DNA from: CAZFQD01 sp964520885
Lineage (GTDB): Bacteria; Bacillota; Clostridia; Oscillospirales; SIG519
Assembly: GCA_964520885.1 (NCBI GenBank)
Contig: CAZFQD010000011.1
Location: 1-31,200 of the forward strand
Direction: 5' to 3'
DNA: 31,200 nt
The stretch's first letter is position 1. Each line of letters starts with the position of its first letter. A program made the position numbers and the translations under genes. Shown here piece after piece: positions 1-6,792 of the stretch. The notes beneath the pieces are model-generated. The model searched no databases. It saw nothing but the letters and a program-made list of their open reading frames with translations, and was not told the DNA's origin.

Positions 1-483
1 AGACCAAACATAAGACTTGCAACTGCTTTGACAGTACAAGCAAATTTAGGGCTTAGAATAGGTGATGTATTGGATTTAAGATTGAATAGTTTTGTTTTAG
101 ATGGTGATAGATATAGATTAAATATTATTGAAGATAAAACTGCTAAAACACGAACTTTCACAGTTCCAAATGAAATATATAATTATATTAAAATGTATTC
201 ATTAGAAAATAACATTAAAGCAACTGCAAAACTATTTGATATTACTGAACGAGCAATACAAAAGCAATTAAAATTAGTAGCAGATTACTTGCAAATAGAG
301 GGAATAAGCACTCATAGTTTTAGAAAGTTCTTTGCAACACAGATATATTTGAATAATGATTATAACATACAATTAGTAAGTCAATTATTACAGCACAGTA
401 GCACGGCTATTACACAAAAGTATATAGGTATTCAACAAAAGCAAGTAGAAGAAGCACTTAACAAGCATATTCATTTAGTTTAA
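1..483 (+). CDS. Tyrosine recombinase/integrase, C-terminal catalytic part (5' end outside window)
   Basis: The reading frame is open from base 1, so the gene starts before the window and about 160 residues of the catalytic domain are visible. The expected residues of a tyrosine recombinase are present in order: Arg in GLRIGDV (codon at 55-57), a Lys in the beta-hairpin segment EDKTAKTRTF, the HxxR box in HSFRKFF, the second His in LLQHSS, and the nucleophile Tyr in QKYIGI. Enzymes of this family cut and rejoin DNA for phage or element integration, or resolve chromosome dimers (XerC/D). This one lies at the edge of an accessory stretch of orphan genes, so an element integrase is likelier than Xer; that is inference. 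A hairpin terminator follows at once. The N-terminal DNA-binding domain cannot be judged. Confidence 0.88.
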   Translation, partial: RPNIRLATALTVQANLGLRIGDVLDLRLNSFVLDGDRYRLNIIEDKTAKTRTFTVPNEIYNYIKMYSLENNIKATAKLFDITERAIQKQLKLVADYLQIEGISTHSFRKFFATQIYLNNDYNIQLVSQLLQHSSTAITQKYIGIQQKQVEEALNKHIHLV

Positions 484-495
484 TAACGAACTCAC

Positions 496-524
496 AAGAG
501 GGAGCAGTTTATACTCCCTCTTTT
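496..524 (+). terminator. Rho-independent terminator after the recombinase gene
   Basis: A 9-bp perfect stem (AAGAGGGAG at 496-504 with CTCCCTCTT at 514-522) closes a 9-nt loop and runs into a short T tract. It begins 13 nt after the recombinase stop codon. Confidence 0.8.
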
Positions 525-829
525 AATGCTTATTTACCTTATAAATACAATGAATTATGCACTATATTGTTTGGGGTTACTCCAACACTACCCTTAATAG
601 TTTTATGTTTTAAACACTTAATATGCAATGAATACGAGCCTTAAAATTGATTACTATAAATGGGGGGTAGTTTACAAATATTCAAAGGTTATTTAATGCT
701 AAAAGGTGTATAGCACATCCATTCTCCCACTGGGGTTATTTACTAAAATAATATAAATGAACTTGTAATTATTTGGAATATATAATATAATTATTTTTAT
801 ATAATATTTTTTATAAAGATTAGGTAGGT
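525..829. other. Gene-free stretch upstream of the orphan gene at 830
   Basis: About 300 bases with no convincing ORF, RNA or repeat. It holds a few G-rich words (TGGGGGGTAG near 660, CACTGGGG near 729) and, at its end, the promoter listed separately. None of the period-7 arrays found later in the window occurs here. Confidence 0.5.
763..791 (+). promoter_or_regulatory. Sigma-A type promoter for the gene at 830
   Basis: TTGTAA at 763-768 and TATAAT at 786-791 are separated by exactly 17 bp. Transcription would start near 798, about 30 nt before the start codon. Confidence 0.6.
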
Positions 830-1423
830 ATGATTATGAAAATTATGGATTTTTCTAATAAGAATGTGGATGAAATATTTGACGAAATAGAAACAATAAT
901 GTGTAGTTTTTATGCAAATCAAATTCCACTAAATGATGATACTTTAATGTTTATTGATGGAATAGTTAACAACAAAGTAAAAATATTTAAAGTCAAGCAC
1001 AGTGAATTAGAGTTGCCAGATAAAGGAACAGATGATTACAAAGAATTGATAAGAATAACTGCAAGCAATTCATATATAAGAAGTTATAGCACGAAATTAA
1101 GTTATTATTATGCATTAAAAAGTATAGAAGATTTAGGTGATAATATTGAGAATACAAAATTTAAAATATACTTAAAAGCAAAAAAGTTAAGCTATTTAAT
1201 AAGATGTGGAAGTATTACTCCTTATGATATGTTAGATTTAGTAGGCATACAATTTACAAATATAAATGTAGTATGGGTATTTCCTACAAGTGAATATGCA
1301 AGTAAAGAGTCAGAATATTATTTTTCATATTATTTTGAAATTTCAAGGGATTTTATAAACGAATTTACAGAAAAGCATAGAAAAAGAATAGAAAAATATA
1401 GAAACTCAGTTAATTTCGGGTAA
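830..1423 (+). CDS. Hypothetical protein, 197 aa, unrecognised
   Basis: I do not recognise this protein. It is soluble in appearance, with no signal peptide or membrane segment. The first half is acidic and Asn/Ile-rich; a Tyr/Ser-rich helical stretch lies near residues 80-100 (SYIRSYSTKLSYYYALKSIE), another aromatic patch near 155-170, and the C-terminus is a basic helix (EKHRKRIEKYR). The start is uncertain: AGGTAGG at 822-828 is 1-5 nt from the ATG at 830 and about 7 nt from an in-frame ATG at 836, which may be the true start (195 aa). It has its own promoter (763-791) and lies between the recombinase and a decayed yebC fragment, so it is probably accessory cargo; function unknown. Confidence 0.6.
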   Translation: MIMKIMDFSNKNVDEIFDEIETIMCSFYANQIPLNDDTLMFIDGIVNNKVKIFKVKHSELELPDKGTDDYKELIRITASNSYIRSYSTKLSYYYALKSIEDLGDNIENTKFKIYLKAKKLSYLIRCGSITPYDMLDLVGIQFTNINVVWVFPTSEYASKESEYYFSYYFEISRDFINEFTEKHRKRIEKYRNSVNFG

Positions 1424-1462
1424 AGACAAACAAATAATTATCATTATAAATATTCCTTAATA

Positions 1463-1808
1463 TATGTCATCATTCAAGCCTTGATTTATTACTTGAATTA
1501 TGTTATATATATTATGAGTTATGCTAAATGTCAATGATGAATTATGTTAAACATACAAATTTAATAGGTGTTTTTATCAGCACAAAATGAAATGCTCCCT
1601 TCAACATATATTGCTTTATCTAATGAGGACGATATAAAAAATATGAATAAAATTATTGAACTTTTTGAAGAAAATGACGATGTTCAAAATGTGTGGCACA
1701 ATTGGGAAGAGGCAATTGAAACTTAATTAAAAGTGTTAATATTAGTGGGTTTAATGTCATTTAGAGCAGAATTTTAATTATGACATACATTCCGCAAATG
1801 ATGACATA
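1463..1808. repeat. 12-bp inverted repeat bracketing the yebC remnant (possible IS ends)
   Basis: TATGTCATCATT at 1463-1474 recurs in inverted orientation (AATGATGACATA) at 1797-1808. Close to the right copy the word TGACA recurs at 1781, 1803 and 1821, and TGACATAC occurs twice 22 bp apart. Related words (AATGTCAATGATG) occur inside the left arm near 1527. Multiple short repeats near each end are typical of IS21-type termini, but no transposase remains, so this is only a candidate scar. Confidence 0.3.
1568..1726 (+). pseudogene. YebC/PmpR-family C-terminal fragment
   Basis: An open frame after the TAG at 1565-1567 encodes about 52 residues that read as the C-terminal end of a YebC/TACO1-family protein: EMLPSTYIALS, then an acidic helix (DDIKNMNKIIELFEEN) and the family's typical ending DDVQNVWHNWEE. 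Full-length YebC is about 240 residues and acts as a translation or transcription factor. Only the last fifth is present, with no ribosome-binding site or plausible start, so it is a relic. Lying between short inverted repeats and near a recombinase, it is probably debris from insertion or recombination. Confidence 0.75.
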
Positions 1809-1933
1809 CTTAACGAACAATGACAAATGTATTAATTAATTATTTTGAATTATAATTATACGAAAAAACACTTTTTATTGTCTTTAAAATAATATTTATT
1901 ATAAAGGTAATAATAAGAATTAGAAAAAAATCA

Positions 1934-1962
1934 TTGACAAAATGTAATATTTTATATAATAT
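1934..1962 (+). promoter_or_regulatory. Sigma-A type promoter of the DUF5678/aspartic-protease unit
   Basis: A consensus TTGACA at 1934-1939 is followed 17 bp later by TAATAT (1957-1962) inside a very AT-rich run. The 15 bases ATTGACAAAATGTAA (1933-1947) are identical to those in the promoter of the DUF2089 gene at 12625-12639. Confidence 0.65.
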
Positions 1963-1991
1963 AATAATAGAAGAGGAAAAGAGGTAATTTT

Positions 1992-2255
1992 ATGACCAGC
2001 GAAAACGCAAATATTAAATTAGGTAAAGAGTTTGATTATTTTAAAATTAATTTGCCTGAGTTGGTATCAAAATACAATGGAAAATTTGTTGTAATTAAAG
2101 GCAATGATTTTTTAGGAGCTTATGATTCAATAGAAGAGGCAGTAACAGAAACAACCAAAAAATATGAGTTGGGAACTTTTCTTGTGCAAAAATGTTCTGA
2201 AAACAAAGATGATTATACTATGACATTTCACTCAAGAGTTAATTTTAAGCAATAG
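1992..2255 (+). CDS. Small DUF5678-like protein, partner of the downstream aspartic protease
   Basis: 87 aa, soluble, with no signal peptide. Residues about 17-75 fit the DUF5678 pattern: a short helix (LPELVSKYNG), a strand pair (KFVVIKGNDFLGAYDS), a helix (IEEAVTETTKKY), then a strand (GTFLVQKC). The ending TFHSRVNF resembles the conserved tail of such proteins. The start is supported by AGAGG seven nt before the ATG and by a strong promoter upstream. The next gene begins 11 nt after the stop, and its ribosome-binding site AGGAG overlaps this stop codon, so the two are cotranscribed and probably translationally coupled. Function is unknown; the tight pairing suggests that it is a substrate, adaptor or regulator of the protease. 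Family assignment rests on pattern recognition. Confidence 0.7.
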   Translation: MTSENANIKLGKEFDYFKINLPELVSKYNGKFVVIKGNDFLGAYDSIEEAVTETTKKYELGTFLVQKCSENKDDYTMTFHSRVNFKQ

Positions 2256-2266
2256 GAGCAAAATAA

Positions 2267-2845
2267 ATGAATGTTAAAATTCCAAAACCAATTTCTGTTA
2301 AAAGTTTCACTTCTAAATATAATGGTATTTCTAAAGTTTTAATAAATAAAATTCAAGTGTCAAATCCTTTTGATAATAAAAATAAAGGGTTTGACATAAA
2401 TAATACAATAAAATATAATGGCTTATGGGATACTGGAGCAACTAACACTGTAATTAATAGAAATGTGGTTGACGATTTAAAATTAAGTGCAACTTCTGCC
2501 ACAGAAGTTAGAACTGCCGCAGGCATTACAAAAGCTAATGTTTATATTATTAATTTATGGTTACCTAATGGGATAATCATTCCAGACCTTCAAGTTACTG
2601 AGGGCGATTTGGGTGACACAGATTTATTAATTGGTATGGATGTAATGAACAGAGGAGATTTTTCGGTATCAAATTTTAATGGCATAACTTGTTTTTCATT
2701 TAGAGTGCCATCACTTGAGGCAATTGATTATACAACTAATTTACATAAGAACAAACAAGTAATTAATTCAAATAAAAAAGTAGGAGTTAATGAGTCTTGC
2801 CCTTGTGGAAGCGGAAAAAAATATAAAAATTGTTGCGGAAACTAA
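2267..2845 (+). CDS. Retropepsin-like aspartic protease with C-terminal SEC-C motif
   Basis: 192 aa, cytoplasmic in appearance. The retropepsin signature is clear: the catalytic motif WDTGATNTVI (Asp55, Thr56, Gly57, Ala58), a flap-like segment (TAAGITKANVYI, about 83-94), and the second hydrophobic-Gly motif LLIGMDVM (120-127). Retropepsins carry one catalytic Asp per chain and act as dimers. After a linker (about 150-172) the protein ends with a SEC-C zinc knuckle, CPCGSGKKYKNCC (178-190), known from SecA and many small proteins and thought to bind zinc and the ribosome or another partner. The substrate is unknown. The gene is coupled to the DUF5678-like gene upstream and followed by a strong terminator, making a self-contained two-gene cassette. 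Confidence 0.88.
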   Translation: MNVKIPKPISVKSFTSKYNGISKVLINKIQVSNPFDNKNKGFDINNTIKYNGLWDTGATNTVINRNVVDDLKLSATSATEVRTAAGITKANVYIINLWLPNGIIIPDLQVTEGDLGDTDLLIGMDVMNRGDFSVSNFNGITCFSFRVPSLEAIDYTTNLHKNKQVINSNKKVGVNESCPCGSGKKYKNCCGN

Positions 2846-2859
2846 ATACATTAACAAAC

Positions 2860-2891
2860 TAACCTCTATTAATTTAGGGGTTAATTTTTTT
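2860..2891 (+). terminator. Rho-independent terminator after the protease gene
   Basis: A 9-bp stem with one G-T pair (2860-2868 with 2875-2883), a 6-nt loop and a run of seven T (2885-2891). It closes the two-gene cassette 14 nt after its stop. Confidence 0.88.
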
Positions 2892-2909
2892 ATGTATATT
2901 TTTTCAGAA

Positions 2910-2937
2910 ATTCCTAATTCCTAACTGCTAATTAAAT
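2910..2937. repeat. Period-7 tandem array (ATTCCTA type)
   Basis: Four consecutive 7-nt units: ATTCCTA, ATTCCTA, ACTGCTA, ATTAAAT. First of the series of heptamer arrays; it leads into a 28-bp palindromic element. Confidence 0.8.
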
Positions 2938-2939
2938 AT

Positions 2940-2967
2940 GAGATTGCCACACTTCGTTCGCAATGAC
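2940..2967. repeat. 28-bp dispersed palindromic element, short form
   Basis: It starts GAGATTGCCAC and ends GCAATGAC; ATTGC/GCAAT pair as a stem around a TTCG-rich centre. Near-identical copies lie at 14635-14662, 14691-14718 and 18469-18496. Its 11-bp left and 8-bp right ends are the same as those of the 69-bp element. Confidence 0.85.
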
Positions 2968-2978
2968 AGTACTAATTC

Positions 2979-3009
2979 ATTCCTAATTCCTAATTCCTAA
3001 TTCCTAATT
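2979..3009. repeat. Period-7 tandem array, four perfect ATTCCTA units
   Basis: Perfect units at 2979, 2986, 2993 and 3000, then ATT. It is sandwiched between the 28-bp element and the 69-bp element. Confidence 0.9.
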
Positions 3010-3015
3010 AAAAAT

Positions 3016-3084
3016 GAGATTGCCACGGGCTCCTTCGGCGGGATACGCTTCAGGATGACACTACGGTGTCGGCTTTGCAATGAC
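3016..3084 (+). repeat. 69-bp dispersed palindromic element, long form
   Basis: It shares GAGATTGCCAC and GCAATGAC ends with the 28-bp element and adds a 41-bp centre containing CTCCTTCGG and a GACAC/GTGTC hairpin. Copies of exactly the same length lie at 11059-11127, 24215-24283 (same strand) and 20800-20868 (opposite strand). Confidence 0.9.
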
Positions 3085-3110
3085 TAATTTAACAATAGGC
3101 AAAATACTTT

Positions 3111-3134
3111 TAAAGAATATGGCTTTGAAACCGA
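3111..3134 (+). repeat. 24-bp conserved segment preceding a heptamer array (copy 1)
   Basis: A 24-bp segment centred on ATGGCTTTGAAACC. Copies at 18529-18552 and 24370-24393 differ at a few bases. In all three cases a period-7 array starts 1-3 nt downstream. Confidence 0.75.
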
Positions 3135-3136
3135 CA

Positions 3137-3164
3137 CTATTCACTATTCACCATTCACTATTAA
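3137..3164. repeat. Period-7 tandem array (CTATTCA type)
   Basis: Units CTATTCA, CTATTCA, CCATTCA, CTATTAA in the gap downstream of the rqcH stop codon. Confidence 0.8.
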
Positions 3165-3191
3165 CCCTTAGCCAAATAATCGTCAATTCTT

Positions 3192-4946
3192 TTACAATAC
3201 TCGTAATTTCTCCACAAGCTCTTTATCCGGTGTTACGAACGCCGTTTTAAAATTATCATAAATAACCATTCCTGCTTTCCCGCCGTATGGTTTTTTTACA
3301 TTTTTGATTAAAGTATAATCAACTGCCACATTTGAAGAAGCATTTGCTCTGCTAAAATAAGCCGCAATAATTGCACTTTCAGTTAAAGTTCTATCCGTCA
3401 CTTGCTTGTCCTCGGTAATTATTACAGTATGAGAGCCTGCGAAATTTTTAATATGAAACCAAATATCTTTTTTTGTTGCTGTTTTAGTTGTTAAACGGTC
3501 ATTTTGCAAATTATTTTTACCTGCTAAAATTGTAAAGCCATCGCTTGAAATAAATTTCATAAAATTAGAAACTACAGGTTTTTTCTTGGTTTTTTCTTGG
3601 TTTTTAACTCTTAAATAGCCATTTTCTTTTAGTTCTTGCCTTATCTCATTTAATTCTATTTCGTTTTCAGCCTTTGCTAAGCCATCAAAAACACTATCAA
3701 GATATAATAATTCTTGATTTGCCTTTGAAATTTGCTCTTTTATTAAAGTGATTGCTTTATTTGCTTTTCTATATTCTTTAAAATATTTTTGGGCATTTTT
3801 GGCTAATGAAATATTTTCATCTAATTTTATTTCTATTAATTCGTTATTATTATAAAAGTTTTCAAGGGAAACTTGTTTGCTTTTTTCATCAATTCTATAA
3901 ATATTTGCATTAATTAATTCGCCAAAAAGCTTAAAATTTTCTTTTGCTTTGCAATTCTTTAAATCATCATTTTGGGCACTGATTTTTCGATTTATTCTAT
4001 CGCTTGCATTAGATAAAACCTTTAATATGTCAGCACTTTTCTGCTTCATTCTATCAATTTTATCTCGCTTTTCATAAAAACTGTCAAGCAAGTCCGAAAA
4101 AGTTTCACACTTCACTGTTAAAACCTTAGCCCCATACTGTAATATTTCAAAAAAGGAAAACTCAAAAGGTTTGTTTTGCACAGTTTCAATTAACATAATT
4201 GGAGTTAAATTATTATTTAATATTTTATCTTTAATATTATTAAGATGAAATTTCAATTTTTCTTTTTGCTCATTACTTAATTTATCTACTTCTATATCTA
4301 TTTGCTTTGTTGCCAAATATGATATTTCTCTTGAAATTAAAGGCGAAAAGCCATAAAAATAATTAAGTAATGCTTTATCTAATTTTTTCTCTTTTGAAAA
4401 TTCTATAAAGTTATCAAATGAAAAATCTAAAATTGATTTTTTATCTTGTGCAGGAGGTAACTCATATTTTAGCGAAGGCAAAACTTGTCTTTGAGTGGAA
4501 ACCGATAAATCTATTCGCTTTATACTATCTATTATTTTATTGTCATTGTTTATAAATATTATATTTGAATGTCTCCCCATTATTTCTACTATTAAATACT
4601 TCTTTGTTTGCTCACCCAATTCATCATAGCAAAGAAAGGTAAGTTTTGCTATTCTTTCAAAGTCCAACTGCTCAATATTAATTAGTTTTGCTCCTGTTAG
4701 ATGTTTTCTAAGTAGCATACAAAACATTGGTGCTGCCTTTGGATTTTCCTTTTGAATAGTAGTAAAATGAATTCGTGGAATATTTGCATTTGCACTAATT
4801 AGTAGTTTTAAGCTTTGTCCAAAGCGATGAAGTAAAATAACAATTTCATCATTCTCAGGCAAAAAAAGCTTTTCAACTTTTGAGTTTAAAGCTTTTTCTT
4901 TAATTTCTTCAATTAATGCTCTTAAAAATAGCCCGTCAAACGCCAA
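3192..4946 (-). CDS. rqcH: NFACT-family ribosome quality control protein RqcH (FbpA/YloA-like)
   Basis: 584 aa, typical length. The family's N-terminal MAFDGLFLRAL is intact, followed by the NFACT-N domain (to about 250), with KHLTGAKL and EIMGRHSNIIF. A central coiled-coil region (about 290-440) and the NFACT-R domain follow (about 455-570, with DIWFHIKNFAGSH). RqcH binds split 50S subunits with stalled peptidyl-tRNA and directs C-terminal Ala tailing for degradation; the family was also called fibronectin-binding. The Asp97-Arg98 pair of B. subtilis RqcH reads Glu97-Arg98 here (DFERI). The start is TTG, supported by GGTG six nt upstream and by the conserved MAFDG. It is last in the minus-strand run, 20 nt after nif3. 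Confidence 0.93.
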   Translation of the reverse strand: MAFDGLFLRALIEEIKEKALNSKVEKLFLPENDEIVILLHRFGQSLKLLISANANIPRIHFTTIQKENPKAAPMFCMLLRKHLTGAKLINIEQLDFERIAKLTFLCYDELGEQTKKYLIVEIMGRHSNIIFINNDNKIIDSIKRIDLSVSTQRQVLPSLKYELPPAQDKKSILDFSFDNFIEFSKEKKLDKALLNYFYGFSPLISREISYLATKQIDIEVDKLSNEQKEKLKFHLNNIKDKILNNNLTPIMLIETVQNKPFEFSFFEILQYGAKVLTVKCETFSDLLDSFYEKRDKIDRMKQKSADILKVLSNASDRINRKISAQNDDLKNCKAKENFKLFGELINANIYRIDEKSKQVSLENFYNNNELIEIKLDENISLAKNAQKYFKEYRKANKAITLIKEQISKANQELLYLDSVFDGLAKAENEIELNEIRQELKENGYLRVKNQEKTKKKPVVSNFMKFISSDGFTILAGKNNLQNDRLTTKTATKKDIWFHIKNFAGSHTVIITEDKQVTDRTLTESAIIAAYFSRANASSNVAVDYTLIKNVKKPYGGKAGMVIYDNFKTAFVTPDKELVEKLRVL

Positions 4947-4966
4947 TTAATTCACCTTTCCTTTTG

Positions 4967-5767
4967 CTAAATATACTTTATGCAATCACTATTTTCTTTT
5001 GAAATAATAAATTCTAAATCCGAAAATTCTTTTTTAAGCATTTCACAAAGTGGTTTAATGACTATATTTTCAGTGCAAAAATGCCCTGCATCAATTAAAT
5101 TAAATCCTAATTCCATAGAGGGTAAAAAGGCAGAATATTTTGCATCGGCACTAACTAATGTGTCGGCTCCCGCTTTTATGGCGCGAGAATAATATGTAGC
5201 TCCAGAGCCACCTATTACAGCAACCTTATGCACATCTTTACCACCATCACAATATCTAATCTTTTCACAGTTTAAAATGGCTTTAACTTTTTTGGCAAAA
5301 TCTATTAGATTTGTCTTTTCCACTGTTCCAATTCGTCCTAAATATGATGGTTTTTGTTGTTTTTTATTAATATAATCATCAACATTTAAAAAACTTTCAA
5401 TACCATTAAGCCCTAATTTATTTGCCAAAATATCATTTAATCCACCTCGTGCAATATCTAAATTCGTGTGGCAAGAAATTGCCAAAATATCATTTTTAAT
5501 TAACAATGATATTTTTTTGCCCACCAAATCATCATCCGAAACTGCTTTTAAAGGCTCAAAAATTATAGGATGATGGCTAATTATTAAATCACAACCTAAT
5601 TTTATTGCTTCTTGTATTACCTTTAAAGTAATATCAAGTGAAATTAAACATTTTTTAATTTCTTTATCTTTATCCCAAACTATAATTCCTGAGTTATCGT
5701 CTTTTTCGGCAACATTATAAGGAAAAGTTTTATCTAAAAAATTATAAATATCATTTGCTTTTTGCAT
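4967..5767 (-). CDS. Nif3/YqfO-like dinuclear metal protein (DUF34)
   Basis: 266 aa. The N-terminal half contains the metal-binding ISHHPIIF (about 63-70) and CHTNLDIARGGLND; the C-terminal half has GGSGATYYSRAIKAGADTLV followed by the second metal site region (SADAKYSAF ... DAGHFCTE). The family forms toroidal hexamers with a two-metal site; it is annotated as GTP cyclohydrolase type 2 homologue, but its physiological role is unsettled. It lacks the insert found in the longer Bacillus YqfO. It overlaps the end of trmK by 17 nt (start within the trmK 3' end), the same adjacency as yqfN-yqfO in B. subtilis. Confidence 0.92.
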   Translation of the reverse strand: MQKANDIYNFLDKTFPYNVAEKDDNSGIIVWDKDKEIKKCLISLDITLKVIQEAIKLGCDLIISHHPIIFEPLKAVSDDDLVGKKISLLIKNDILAISCHTNLDIARGGLNDILANKLGLNGIESFLNVDDYINKKQQKPSYLGRIGTVEKTNLIDFAKKVKAILNCEKIRYCDGGKDVHKVAVIGGSGATYYSRAIKAGADTLVSADAKYSAFLPSMELGFNLIDAGHFCTENIVIKPLCEMLKKEFSDLEFIISKENSDCIKYI

Positions 5768-6467
5768 TTTGCATCATCTCCAGCATTTTCTTTAAACTTA
5801 TTAGCAAATCATTGGTTTTTTGCAGTTTTTCCTTTGCATTGCCCTTTTTCATACCTTTAATTGATTTTTCATATTTTAAAATTAACTTTTCAAGGTATTG
5901 CTTTTCAAGTTGAGTATTTCTTTTTAGTAATTTTTTAGAGAAAATTAATTCGCTTTCTTTATATTTTGTAGTTTTACCTGCCTTTACAGTCATAACTACA
6001 TATAACTTTTTTCCTTCTTTTGCAACCTCTTCGTCCAAAATTTCAAAGCCATTTTCAAATAGATATTTTTTTAATTCTTGTGCTTTGGTCATTGGCTGTA
6101 AAAATAACTGTCTATCCCCGCTTTTCAAAAAGGGTGCTTTGCTAATTATTTCTGCAATTAACTCTCCGCCCATACCACAAATAATAACATCTTCAACTAA
6201 ATTCTCATTAATGTTATTAAACCCATCCGATAAAATTAATGAAATTTTATTTTCGCAATTATAATCAATTATTGAAGACTTTGCTTTTTTTAAAGGTCCT
6301 TCATTAATATCACTTGCAATTGCATTTGGAATTTTGCCTTTTAGCACTAAATAAATAGGCAAATAACAATGGTCTGTCCCAATATCGCATATTGATTTGC
6401 CAATACGGACTTTTTTTGCAATTAAATTTAATCGCGATGTAAGTTTTGGCAATTTTTCTTTTTTCAT
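5751..6467 (-). CDS. trmK: tRNA (adenine22-N1)-methyltransferase TrmK
   Basis: 238 aa class I SAM methyltransferase. Motif I reads ICDIGTDHCYLPIYL (about 23-37), then ASDINEGPLKKA, LILSDGF and IICGMGGELIAEII, which are typical of TrmK/YqfN. The C-terminal third is a Lys/Glu-rich helical hairpin (coiled coil) characteristic of the family. It methylates N1 of A22 in the tRNA D-loop. The stop TGA lies inside the nif3 start region, so translation is coupled. A palindrome at 6484-6511 separates it from the DUF1858 gene upstream, so it may depend on readthrough or on a promoter that I could not pick out. Confidence 0.93.
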   Translation of the reverse strand: MKKEKLPKLTSRLNLIAKKVRIGKSICDIGTDHCYLPIYLVLKGKIPNAIASDINEGPLKKAKSSIIDYNCENKISLILSDGFNNINENLVEDVIICGMGGELIAEIISKAPFLKSGDRQLFLQPMTKAQELKKYLFENGFEILDEEVAKEGKKLYVVMTVKAGKTTKYKESELIFSKKLLKRNTQLEKQYLEKLILKYEKSIKGMKKGNAKEKLQKTNDLLISLKKMLEMMQNAKSK

Positions 6468-6483
6468 AGTTTAACCCTAAATG

Positions 6484-6511
6484 TTTGCCACAATAAATTT
6501 ATTGTGGCAAA
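6484..6511 (-). terminator. 28-bp perfect palindrome between DUF1858 gene and trmK
   Basis: 6484-6497 is the exact reverse complement of 6498-6511 (arm TTTGCCACAATAAA), giving a stem of about 12 bp with an AATT loop. It begins 5 nt after the DUF1858 stop. Only three T follow on the minus strand, so it is likely an attenuating terminator or mRNA-stabilising hairpin. Confidence 0.6.
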
Positions 6512-6515
6512 ATAA

Positions 6516-6719
6516 TTATTTACTTTCTAAAAATATATTTAATTTTTCAATTAAACTATCGACATCCACAGAATGAACCGCACAAGCCTGTTCAACAGTT
6601 TCTCCCCTTGAAGCAGGACAGCCTAAGCAATTCATTCCTATTTCAAGAAAAAAATCCGCCGTTCCTTCATCTAATTTTAAAACATCTCCTACTATCATAT
6701 CCTTTGTTACTTTTGCCAT
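6516..6719 (-). CDS. DUF1858 domain protein (prismane-associated family)
   Basis: 67 aa, a complete stand-alone DUF1858 domain: TKDMIVGDVLKL, then FLEIGMNCLGCPASRGETVEQAC with a CxxC pair (Cys31, Cys34), then VHSVDVDSLIEKLN. This small domain often occurs fused to or beside hybrid-cluster (prismane) or disulfide-reductase proteins and is presumed to bind a redox centre or metal; no such partner is in this window. GGAGG lies seven nt before the ATG, and a promoter lies in the 73-bp gap upstream. It sits between two tRNA-modification genes, one of which (TtcA-like) is probably an Fe-S enzyme, but a functional link is conjecture. Confidence 0.9.
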   Translation of the reverse strand: MAKVTKDMIVGDVLKLDEGTADFFLEIGMNCLGCPASRGETVEQACAVHSVDVDSLIEKLNIFLESK

Positions 6720-6754
6720 TTTTTAACCTCCATTTATTTTTGTATTATAATTTA

Positions 6755-6782
6755 ATTATACTTGAAATATTTATTTTTGCAA
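6755..6782 (-). promoter_or_regulatory. Candidate promoter of the DUF1858 gene
   Basis: On the minus strand TTGCAA (6777-6782) and TATAAT (6755-6760) are 16 bp apart, placing transcription start about 30 nt before the ATG. It lies just before and inside the end of the TtcA-like gene region. Confidence 0.5.
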
Positions 6783-6792
6783 TATTAAAAAC

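Larger units (their letters stand above)
1424..1991. other. Gene-poor stretch holding a yebC remnant and repeat scars
   Basis: Between the orphan gene and the protease unit there is no intact gene. The stretch contains the yebC C-terminal fragment (1568-1726), the inverted repeat around it, and the promoter of the next unit (1934-1962). The remainder is AT-rich without visible structure. Confidence 0.6.

Noticed and set aside
2910..3010. Heptamer repeats taken as evidence for a cyanobacterial origin
   Set aside because: The spore genes, RNase M5, RqcH and TrmK/YqfO content clearly place the window in endospore-forming Firmicutes; the repeat type is only analogous.
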